This document shows positions 1 through 6,366 of a DNA stretch of 9,036 bases, piece by piece. Position 1 is the stretch's first letter; each line of letters starts with the position of its first letter. The notes under the pieces are model-generated. The model was not told where the DNA came from and did not search any database. It worked only from the letters and a program-made list of their open reading frames with translations. The DNA comes from an uncultured Geobacteraceae bacterium (lineage in GTDB: Bacteria > Desulfobacterota > Desulfuromonadia > Desulfuromonadales > Geopsychrobacteraceae), in NCBI GenBank assembly GCA_937958075.1, contig CALFFB010000217.1, forward strand, positions 1-9,036, read 5' to 3'. The position numbers were made by a program, and so were the translations under genes.

Positions 1-2365
1 AGGGAACCCGCAGGCGGCGCAAGGTGTTATCCAGCAGATTGCGGACCGGTTCCCGGTTTTGATCCTCCCCGGAATCCGGCGTCAATTTCTCCAGCAGGCG
101 TTTTTCCAGGGCCTTGGCGGCCTGATCCACCGCCTGTTTCTGCAGCGCCTCGGTGTCAAAACCCACCCGTGGACTGGTGAGGCTGCCGCCGACCACCAGG
201 GGCAGGAGCCCCCAGCCACTGTCGTCGACAAAGGCCTGCTTGAGGCGATCTGAAGCGCCCATGCGCCCCATGATCTCCGGCGACAGGCCGATGGGCAGCT
301 TCAATTCCAGGGTTCCGTCAATCCCCAAAGTCCCCACCGGGGCTGTTCTGACCTGTGAACCATCCAGCTGACTGTCCAGGCGTATGCGACCGTCGCGCAT
401 GCGGTAATTTCCCTGAAACTCCCGAAAACTGATGGATTTCAGATGCGGGCTGTCGAGAAAGGCGGACAGCTGGTTCTGTAAAGGCAAGCCGGCGATCATC
501 CCCTGGAGCAGGGAAAGCTGTCCATCAAGCTGCAGGGAACGGAGAATTTTGTCCTTTGTCGTACCGCGGCCGGAAAACTGATTTGTCCACTGGGTCCGGC
601 CACCGAACTCCTTGCCCTCAAGGGGGAACAGCCCCGATACCAGGGTCGCCAGATCGGCGCCGGAGAGAACCAGCCGTCCCTGATAGGCCAGTCCGGCGAC
701 ACCCAGATCAACCACTGACGACAGATTGAAGGTGCCGCCGGCAACCTGTCCGACCAGGGGGTCGATGGTCAGGCGGTTGTTTTCCAGGGTGAGGGTCGCG
801 TCAAAGGGGGTAACGCTCAGACGCTTGTAGCGGAGCAGGTCGGCATGAACGGTACCGCTGACAGCCACCGGCAGATCGAAGGGGCCAGGTTCCCCTGGTG
901 CTGCCGCAGACGGGGTCTGCGCAGCGGAACCGGGAGATTCGTCATCCTCGGGGGGCAGCAGGGCGTTGATATCCACCTCCCGCGCCGTGAGGGCAAAGGT
1001 GCCAGTGACGGGGGGCTGCATCAGCTGCTGCAGCTCAAAGGTCAGAGTGGCCTGCTGATCGCCGTAACGCAGACTGACATTGTCACTGCGCAGAGACTGT
1101 CCGGCGTAGGTCAGATCGCCGCTGATGGCCGCACGCAAGGTGTCGATGGTCGCCTGCACCGTCAGCAGCTTGATCTCGGCCGAATGCACCAATCCGGCAC
1201 CAGCGTTTAAGGGGCCAAAGAGGCGCACGCGCGCATCCAGTTCACCGGCGGGGCTAAAGGGTTGCAGCTGTCGCGCCAGTCCCTGGGGCAGACTGGTCAG
1301 CGCCTGGCGCAGATCGAGACGATCCAGGGTCAGCATCGCATCCAGTTGCGGTTCCGGCGACAGGTTGAAGCGCCCCTCCATCCGTGCCCTGATCTCATTG
1401 AGCTGCAGCAGCAGGGTGCTGATCTCAACCTGTTCGTTTGTCAGATCAAGGGTGACGGCGTAGTCCGCTCCCAACCGCACGCCCCGCAAGGGGGCATCGG
1501 GCAATGCCGCCAGCACCAGATCGACCTGCTCCAAAACGACCTTCCCCCGCGACGACACCGCCTGGGGTGTCCAGTCGAGGTCGATGTTCAGCAACAGCCG
1601 CGCGGCGCCGAGGGTTCCGGGAAGCGACGCACGGTAGTAGGGCGCAAAGGGAATCAGGTCAAGGGGCTCGCAGCGCAAGGCCATATCGCCCGCACTGCGC
1701 AGCGGATCGATCTGACCCGACAGGCGTACGGAGGTACCGTTGAGCTGTGCCGACACCTCTACGGGAAAGGCTTTTTGCAGGGTGATCTGGCTGGCCCGCA
1801 AATCGAACTGGTCAAGGGCATAACGAAACGGAGCCTGTGGGTTGATCAACCGGTCAACAAAGGTGACCTGGCCTCCCCGGATGGCAACCTCCTGAATGAG
1901 CAGCTCGATCAGGCCGGCACCGGCGTCTGTTGCCGGAGGGGGTTGAGGACCGGCGTCATCCCCGGCAACCGCCTGATCCGGCAGCAGATCGGAAAAATTG
2001 AAGGTGCCGTCCTCCAGACGAATCAGGGTGATCACTGGTTGCTCCAGAACGATCTCTCTGATCACCAGCCGGCCTGCAAGCAACGGCCACAAGCGATAAC
2101 TCAGACGGGAAGAGTCCACCGCCAGAAACAACCGGGTGCCGTCCGCTTCCATAACCTTCAGGTCGGTGATGGTCACCCCGGTGAACAGGCCGATATGGAT
2201 TTCACCAAGCTGCACCTGCCGGCCGAGCTGTTCCTCAGCCAGGGGCAGCAGGGTTGCCCGCACCCGTTCCGGTGTCAACTGGGTCTGGATGAGAACAACC
2301 AGAGCCACAATGACAAGGATAACGACGGCACCCAGGGCCATAATCGCTTTCAGCCACTTCGTCAT
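1..2365 (-). CDS. AsmA family protein (3' end off the window)
   Basis: The frame is open from an ATG at 2365-2363 to the left edge, giving 788 residues without a stop. The start is supported by a strong Shine-Dalgarno sequence 6 nt upstream. Residues about 8-26 form one hydrophobic segment after MTKWLK, an uncleaved inner-membrane anchor; the rest should be periplasmic. Residues 32-125 match the AsmA N-terminal pattern: a conserved GRQVQLGEIHIGLFTG stretch, then LAGRLVIREIVLEQP and RLEDGTFNF. A Pro/Ala/Asp linker follows (about 130-150), and a second acidic Pro/Ala-rich linker lies near 470-500. The C-terminal AsmA repeat region (about 580-700) has the usual G-x-L-x-L and D-G-T-L-E-L strands. 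A charged amphipathic tail (about 736-760, ALEKRLLEKL) suggests the end is near. AsmA/YhdP/TamB proteins are long beta-groove proteins thought to move phospholipids between the membranes; the exact role of this paralogue is inferred. The family call is firm, the function less so. Confidence 0.88.
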   Translation of the reverse strand, partial: MTKWLKAIMALGAVVILVIVALVVLIQTQLTPERVRATLLPLAEEQLGRQVQLGEIHIGLFTGVTITDLKVMEADGTRLFLAVDSSRLSYRLWPLLAGRLVIREIVLEQPVITLIRLEDGTFNFSDLLPDQAVAGDDAGPQPPPATDAGAGLIELLIQEVAIRGGQVTFVDRLINPQAPFRYALDQFDLRASQITLQKAFPVEVSAQLNGTSVRLSGQIDPLRSAGDMALRCEPLDLIPFAPYYRASLPGTLGAARLLLNIDLDWTPQAVSSRGKVVLEQVDLVLAALPDAPLRGVRLGADYAVTLDLTNEQVEISTLLLQLNEIRARMEGRFNLSPEPQLDAMLTLDRLDLRQALTSLPQGLARQLQPFSPAGELDARVRLFGPLNAGAGLVHSAEIKLLTVQATIDTLRAAISGDLTYAGQSLRSDNVSLRYGDQQATLTFELQQLMQPPVTGTFALTAREVDINALLPPEDDESPGSAAQTPSAAAPGEPGPFDLPVAVSGTVHADLLRYKRLSVTPFDATLTLENNRLTIDPLVGQVAGGTFNLSSVVDLGVAGLAYQGRLVLSGADLATLVSGLFPLEGKEFGGRTQWTNQFSGRGTTKDKILRSLQLDGQLSLLQGMIAGLPLQNQLSAFLDSPHLKSISFREFQGNYRMRDGRIRLDSQLDGSQVRTAPVGTLGIDGTLELKLPIGLSPEIMGRMGASDRLKQAFVDDSGWGLLPLVVGGSLTSPRVGFDTEALQKQAVDQAAKALEKRLLEKLTPDSGEDQNREPVRNLLDNTLRRLRVP

Positions 2366-2369
2366 AAAA

Positions 2370-2379
2370 CTCCTCCCCC
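2370..2379 (-). promoter_or_regulatory. Ribosome binding site of the asmA-like gene
   Basis: On the minus strand GGGGGAGGAG lies just before TTTT and the ATG. The GGAGG core is 6 nt from the start codon, an ideal distance, and it fixes the start at 2365. Confidence 0.85.
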
Positions 2380-2399
2380 ACAGCTAAATTATCTGAATC

Positions 2400-2429
2400 A
2401 TTATCAGTAAATCCCCTTGATCTGGTCAA
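2400..2429 (-). promoter_or_regulatory. Sigma70-type promoter of the asmA-like gene
   Basis: On the minus strand TTGACC (2429-2424, 5 of 6 to TTGACA) and GATAAT (2405-2400, 5 of 6 to TATAAT) are separated by 18 nt. Transcription should begin near 2393, leaving a leader of about 28 nt that contains the strong ribosome binding site. An imperfect palindrome covers the -35 box (see the separate entry). Predicted by eye only. Confidence 0.6.
2417..2429. promoter_or_regulatory. Candidate operator: imperfect palindrome over the asmA-like -35 box
   Basis: TTGATC-T-GGTCAA is a 13-bp inverted repeat with one mismatched pair, and it coincides with the -35 hexamer of the leftward promoter. A second, perfect TTGAT...ATCAA pair uses the same left arm and ends at 2433. 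A repressor bound here would block the asmA-like promoter. No regulator can be named, and an inverted repeat this short can arise by chance. Confidence 0.25.
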
Positions 2430-2485
2430 TCAAAATCCTGTCGACACGGCCGGGTTATCAGGGTGCTCATCCGCATTAAATTTTA

Positions 2486-2515
2486 TTTACTTTCTGTGGG
2501 CTTTCTGTCTATAAT
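2486..2515 (+). promoter_or_regulatory. Sigma70-type promoter of the small hypothetical gene
   Basis: A consensus -10 TATAAT (2510-2515) follows TTTACT (2486-2491, 4 of 6 to TTGACA) with an 18-nt spacer. The surrounding DNA is AT-rich compared with the rest of the window. Transcription should start near 2522, giving a leader of about 29 nt. That makes the upstream in-frame GTG at 2527 an unlikely start, because it would sit only about 5 nt from the 5' end of the transcript. Confidence 0.65.
2490..2508 (+). repeat. 8-bp direct repeat with 11-bp period in the promoter spacer
   Basis: CTTTCTGT occurs at 2490-2497 and again at 2501-2508. The copies are perfect and start exactly 11 bp apart, about one helical turn. 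They occupy the spacer between the -35 and -10 boxes of the rightward promoter. Tandem repeats with 11-bp spacing are the usual target layout of OmpR/PhoB-type response regulators. The sequence itself does not match a site I recognise, and no regulator gene is in the window. Confidence 0.4.
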
Positions 2516-2537
2516 GAAAAAATTTCGTGTCATCAAC

Positions 2538-2542
2538 AAGGA
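2538..2542 (+). promoter_or_regulatory. Ribosome binding site deciding the start of the small hypothetical gene
   Basis: AAGGA lies 8 nt upstream of the ATG at 2551. The alternative GTG at 2527 would start upstream of this site and has no Shine-Dalgarno sequence of its own. The in-frame ATG at 2563 is also less well placed. Confidence 0.75.
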
Positions 2543-2550
2543 TTAAACCG

Positions 2551-3030
2551 ATGAAAAATGATATGGACGCCCTGCCGTTAAGTATCGGACATTGTGAATT
2601 GATCAGCCTGCCGGGAATCAAGGTTCCGGTCATGGAAGCGAAAATTCTCTCCGATGCAAAACTGTCGCTGCTGAGTATCTTTGAATCATCAACCTTTAAA
2701 GAGGGCGATGATCTGATGATCAGTTTCGGTCTGCATCCGATTCAGGACAGTGGCGATATCGAGATCTATGCCGTGGAACCGGTAAAAAATCGTAAACTGA
2801 TCCGCCTGGAAAACGGTAAACGCCTGTGGTGCTACAGTATTGAGACACCGGTCTGTGTCGGTTCCATTAAAAAAACGATGGAGATCTTTCTCGTCGAAGG
2901 CCTGACCGGACCCTACCGCATCCAGCTGGCGGCGCGCGCCATCAAAAAACAGATTCAGGTCAATCCTCACAAAAGTCATCTGACCGAACAACCGACCCTT
3001 CGTGACCAGGCCGTCAAAACCCGAGGCTGA
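2551..3030 (+). CDS. Hypothetical protein, 159 aa
   Basis: I do not recognise this protein. It starts at the ATG placed 8 nt after AAGGA and downstream of a strong -10 box, and ends with TGA at 3028-3030. No signal peptide or transmembrane segment is visible, so it is probably cytoplasmic. Residues about 8-125 alternate short beta-like hydrophobic runs with polar turns (for example ELISLPGIKVPVMEA, LMISFGLHP, IEIYAVEPV, MEIFLVEGL), suggesting a small mostly-beta domain. Three Cys are scattered (about 15, 94 and 101) without a metal-site spacing. The last 30 residues are basic and polar and look disordered. A PilZ-like or ligand-binding beta fold is possible, but I see no PilZ RxxxR motif. A hand count gives about 50% G+C, well below the flanking genes, which may mean recent arrival or different constraint. 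It stands alone: divergent from the asmA-like gene and convergent with the helicase. That it is a real gene is likely from its promoter and ribosome binding site; its function is unknown. Confidence 0.75.
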   Translation: MKNDMDALPLSIGHCELISLPGIKVPVMEAKILSDAKLSLLSIFESSTFKEGDDLMISFGLHPIQDSGDIEIYAVEPVKNRKLIRLENGKRLWCYSIETPVCVGSIKKTMEIFLVEGLTGPYRIQLAARAIKKQIQVNPHKSHLTEQPTLRDQAVKTRG

Positions 3031-3048
3031 GTCCCCTCACCCTGCCTC
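3016..3048 (-). terminator. Possible terminator hairpin at the convergent gene ends
   Basis: GAGGC-TGAG (3023-3031), a TCCC loop and CTCA (3036-3039), then a 4-nt CCCT bulge and GCCTC (3044-3048), can fold into a 9-bp stem. Read on the minus strand it is followed by GGGTTTTG, a short T run at 3019-3016. It overlaps the last codons of both converging genes and could stop the leftward helicase transcript. The bulge and the four-base T run make it weak. On the plus strand there is no T run. Confidence 0.35.
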
Positions 3049-6000
3049 ACCGGCAAGTTCATACCAGCCGTCAATCATGGGAAAATAGATCGCCCCCCTG
3101 ACCGGATAATCGGCATGCAGGGACGCCATCAGCGCGACATACATCTCCAGCTGCTCCCGATAATGTGCCCCCTCCCGCTGAAGAAAACCTTGCCGGTCCT
3201 CATCCGGCGCCGGTCGGCTGGTTTTGTAGTCGACCACCCAGCGCACTGCGTCGGCAACAAAAGTGCGATCAATCACCCGGTGGACAACGTGCCCCCCGAA
3301 CTGACCACTGATCTGCAGCTCTGCGGCCTGCTCTTCGTGGGCTGCAAGCAGCCAGGCGCCACGTGAGCTTTTCAGGGTTCTGTCAACAGCCGCAGCAACG
3401 TCGTCTGCGGCGGCGGCCAGTTGCTCCCGCCCGACACCCAGCGCCTGCAGACTTCGCTGCAGCTGCTTTTGCCGCGCGTTGTTTTCCAGGTCCGTCCAGA
3501 CCCCGTGCCCGGTTCGGGCAATGCGTTCCAGCCAGTGATGAATCAGGGTTCCCACATGCCGCTGCCGGGTCGCCTCCCAGCCGCTGTAGAGATCGGCAAA
3601 AGTGTCCGGTACATCCTTTTCAGCAGAGGGCTCCGGTGGCGGCAGCACCAGGGGTACGGTCTCAGGCAACGACCAGTCGGCAGGCAGGCGATAAAGTTGT
3701 GGCTCGACCCTCGTCTCCGGCTGGTCCGGCGAGTCTTTTGCCGCCGTCTGGAAGTGGTCGGCGCACACGGGCCAGAGTTTTTCCAGCAGCGACCCCTTGA
3801 CCGGTTGCGGTTCACCGGCGCTGTTGGCCCTGGCGTGTCCGAGAAGATGCAGCTGGCGCACGGCCCGGGTCGTCGCCACGTAGAGCAGGCGCGCGCTTTC
3901 ATGGTCCTGTTTCTCCTGCTCAAGGCGGGCAACCAGCTGATAGATCGGGTCTTTCTCCGGACTGCCCCGCTCAACCACCGGCGCCAGCAGCAATCCGTAT
4001 TGGGGATGTTCCAGCCAGCGCAGCAGCGGTGCTTCCGCCGTGCGCGCCCCCTTGCCCAGACCGGGGATGATGACCGTATCGAACTGCAACCCCTTGGCCT
4101 TGTGAATGGTCATGATCTGTAACGCGCCCGGGCTGCTGTCCGGCGCTGCAAAAAGACGCTGCAACCGGCGGCGCAAGGTTTCAGGGTCAGGCAGGTCTCC
4201 CCCCTGATCAAGCTCCTCCAGCAGGGCCAACAGGCGCCTGCAATCCACAAGATCCGCCGCCGACAAGCCAACAGCGCCGCCAAGGGCCAGCCAGCAGGAT
4301 TCCACCAGCTCCCGCAGCGGGCGCTGTCCGCGTACCTGCAGAGCCTGGCGCAACAGAGGCCAGACCCGCTGCAGGCGCGCCTGGCCATCGGTGCTTAAAG
4401 TCGACAGGCGGCGGGCATCCTGCAGCACCTCGGGAATGACGCGTTCAGGTTCGGGGGCCAGCAAGGCGTGCAGGTCCGCCAATGTCAGACCACACCAGGG
4501 CGCCCGCAGAACCGCCGTCCACGCCAGCCGGTCTCCACGATACATCAGGGCCTCGGTCAAATGAACCAGATCAAGGGCCACCGGTCGGCTGGCCAGGGGA
4601 TCAATATCCTGGGCCTGGTAAGGGATCTGCAGACGGCGCAACGCCGGCAGGATCTGCTGCAGATGGTTCCGTCCTCTGACCAGAATAGCGACAGACTGAT
4701 CCGGATCGTCACTGTAGGCCTGCCGGACAAGCTCCACCACCTGCATGGCTTCCGCCTGATCATCGACTTCGCTAAAGGGGTGAAACACGCAGGCCGCCCC
4801 CGAACCCGGCGGATGAACAGCTTCGGCGGGGAACAGGGGGACGGCACCCGTCGTCACATCGACCCGAGCCGGAAAAATCGATGTAAAGGTGGCATTGACC
4901 CAGTCGACAATCCCCTGCCTGGAGCGGAAATTACAGCGCAGGCGCAAGGGGGTCAGGGGCAGCTGCGCGTGGCCGAAGTGCCCCTGAAACGCCTGCAGAA
5001 ACAGCCCCACCTCCGCCTCGCGGAAGCGGTAGATGGACTGCATGGGATCCCCCACCAGAAACAGGGTGCGGCCGTCCCCCGGTTCCCATCCGGCGGTCAG
5101 GGTACAGAGCAGCTGAAATTGCTGGTGCGACGTATCCTGAAACTCATCGACGAGAATATGCTGCAGCTGCTGATCGATGTTCAACAGCAGATCACTGGGA
5201 TCATCCGCCTGACCCAGGGCCTGCTGGGCCTTGAGGGCGATTTCGGTAAAATCCGTCGTTCCCCGCCGGCGAAAAACCAGCCACAGCTCCGCCACCAGTT
5301 GCGGCAACAGGGTCAGCAGCACCTGCAGCAGTTGCCACTGCCGGGGATGGTAGCTGCTGTCCGGAAGCTGCCGGACCAACTGCAGCTGATCCGCCAATCC
5401 GGTCACCTCGCGCAGCTCCTGCAACACGGTGAGCATCTCGCTTTTGGCGTCTTGGTACGGGCGGCCTGCGGGAAAACCGTTATTCTTGTTCACCGTCTTG
5501 CGGATATGACCCTCTGCGGTCAGCAACAGCTCACAAAGGCCGAGCCACTGCGGCAGAGCCTGGACATCCGTAGCCGGCAGAGAGCCGAGGTCGCTGCAGT
5601 GCGTCAGCAGCGACGAGCCGTCACCGTGCTGTGCGGCAAAGGCGGCACAGGCGGCGATCCGGGCACCGAGTTCCGGCGGAACCAGCGCCGCCGCTCTGGT
5701 CAGCTGATCGCGACAGATCCGGCGCAGGGTCTCATTGAGTTCACCCAGCAACTGCTGATTTCCGGCGGCGGGCAGATGACGCAACCATTGATCACGGCGG
5801 CCCAGCAGGGCGATGAGCATCTTCTGCACCACCGCCATATCATTATCAAGGTGCTGCAGCAGGAAGCGCAGACCATCGCCCACGACATCCTCCTGGCCAA
5901 GACGGTAGAACAGCTGCTCGATGGCCGTCTCATAAAGGGGCGTTGCGTCTTCGGTGATGGCCGGCATCCCTCCGAAGCGACTGGTCCAGGGCATCTTGCG

Positions 6001-6366
6001 GACCAGGTTGGCACAAAAGCTGTCGATGGTCGAAATGTTCAGCTGGGCCGGATTGCGCAGCAGGGCGTCCCCGTGCCGTTCCAGCGCGGTGGCGGCCAGT
6101 TGCCAGGTCCGGGCGGCGTGGGCTGATGGCGGCCGGGGCCTGGTGGCGGCTGCATCCAGCGCTTCCAGCAGACGCTGACGCATTTCGGCGGCGGCCTTGT
6201 TGGTAAAGGTGATGGCGAGAATCTGCTGCGGCTTGTCAACCACCGCCAGCAGGGCCAGCAGCCGCTGGATCAGCAGTTCCGTTTTACCGGATCCCGCGGG
6301 AGCCTGAACGATACAGGAGGTGGTGACGTCAATGGCCGCCAGCCGCTGCTGCTGATCACTGCCCAT
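3037..6366 (-). CDS. UvrD-type helicase/exonuclease, AddA (RecB)-like, 1109 aa
   Basis: ATP-driven 3'-5' DNA helicase with a C-terminal nuclease, the motor subunit of an AddAB/RecBCD-type double-strand break resection enzyme. Superfamily 1 motifs appear in order: Q-motif region DQQQR (4-8); Walker A QAPAGSGKT (21-29); Ia TFTNKAAAEMR (53-63); Walker B LVDEFQDT (405-412); III FLVGDPMQSIYRFRE (436-450); IV RCNFRSR (477-483); V MTIHKAKGLQFD (752-763); VI ARLLYVATTRA (825-835). The nuclease (about 940-1080) has GTLIHHWLE, then Asp1033, Asp1046 and Lys1048 in VVDYKTS, and the EQLEMY helix. The Asp-to-Asp-to-Lys spacing equals that of E. coli RecB. The ATG at 6366 is preferred: GGGAG is 6 nt upstream, whereas the ATG at 6372 touches it and the ATG at 6450 has none. 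The gene overlaps the upstream AddB-like gene by 11 nt. The LAWTAVLRAPWCGLTLADLHAL block resembles proteobacterial RecB-like proteins paired with TIGR03623 partners. All motifs look intact. Confidence 0.93.
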   Translation of the reverse strand: MGSDQQQRLAAIDVTTSCIVQAPAGSGKTELLIQRLLALLAVVDKPQQILAITFTNKAAAEMRQRLLEALDAAATRPRPPSAHAARTWQLAATALERHGDALLRNPAQLNISTIDSFCANLVRKMPWTSRFGGMPAITEDATPLYETAIEQLFYRLGQEDVVGDGLRFLLQHLDNDMAVVQKMLIALLGRRDQWLRHLPAAGNQQLLGELNETLRRICRDQLTRAAALVPPELGARIAACAAFAAQHGDGSSLLTHCSDLGSLPATDVQALPQWLGLCELLLTAEGHIRKTVNKNNGFPAGRPYQDAKSEMLTVLQELREVTGLADQLQLVRQLPDSSYHPRQWQLLQVLLTLLPQLVAELWLVFRRRGTTDFTEIALKAQQALGQADDPSDLLLNIDQQLQHILVDEFQDTSHQQFQLLCTLTAGWEPGDGRTLFLVGDPMQSIYRFREAEVGLFLQAFQGHFGHAQLPLTPLRLRCNFRSRQGIVDWVNATFTSIFPARVDVTTGAVPLFPAEAVHPPGSGAACVFHPFSEVDDQAEAMQVVELVRQAYSDDPDQSVAILVRGRNHLQQILPALRRLQIPYQAQDIDPLASRPVALDLVHLTEALMYRGDRLAWTAVLRAPWCGLTLADLHALLAPEPERVIPEVLQDARRLSTLSTDGQARLQRVWPLLRQALQVRGQRPLRELVESCWLALGGAVGLSAADLVDCRRLLALLEELDQGGDLPDPETLRRRLQRLFAAPDSSPGALQIMTIHKAKGLQFDTVIIPGLGKGARTAEAPLLRWLEHPQYGLLLAPVVERGSPEKDPIYQLVARLEQEKQDHESARLLYVATTRAVRQLHLLGHARANSAGEPQPVKGSLLEKLWPVCADHFQTAAKDSPDQPETRVEPQLYRLPADWSLPETVPLVLPPPEPSAEKDVPDTFADLYSGWEATRQRHVGTLIHHWLERIARTGHGVWTDLENNARQKQLQRSLQALGVGREQLAAAADDVAAAVDRTLKSSRGAWLLAAHEEQAAELQISGQFGGHVVHRVIDRTFVADAVRWVVDYKTSRPAPDEDRQGFLQREGAHYREQLEMYVALMASLHADYPVRGAIYFPMIDGWYELAGEAG

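Noticed and set aside
1262..2410. Long open frame of 382 codons on the plus strand, opposite the asmA-like gene
   Set aside because: It uses the exact codon register of the real minus-strand gene read backwards. It stays open because that gene is rich in CTG, CAG and GGC-type codons, whose complements are not stops. The translation is Gln/Arg-rich without domain features, and no promoter or ribosome binding site precedes it.
2401..2461. Two TTATCAG heptamers (2401-2407 and 2455-2461) in the divergent intergenic region
   Set aside because: They are 54 bp apart, and the first is part of the asmA-like -10 box. A 7-bp match at this distance in an AT-richer segment is easily chance.
3421..4122. 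Open frame of 233 codons on the plus strand opposite the helicase C-terminal half
   Set aside because: It overlaps conserved helicase motifs V and VI and part of the nuclease region on the minus strand; nothing supports independent coding.
4468..6126. Open frame of 552 codons on the plus strand, opposite the helicase gene
   Set aside because: It has the same codon-for-codon antisense register and composition. The helicase on the other strand shows every SF1 motif, so this is a shadow frame.
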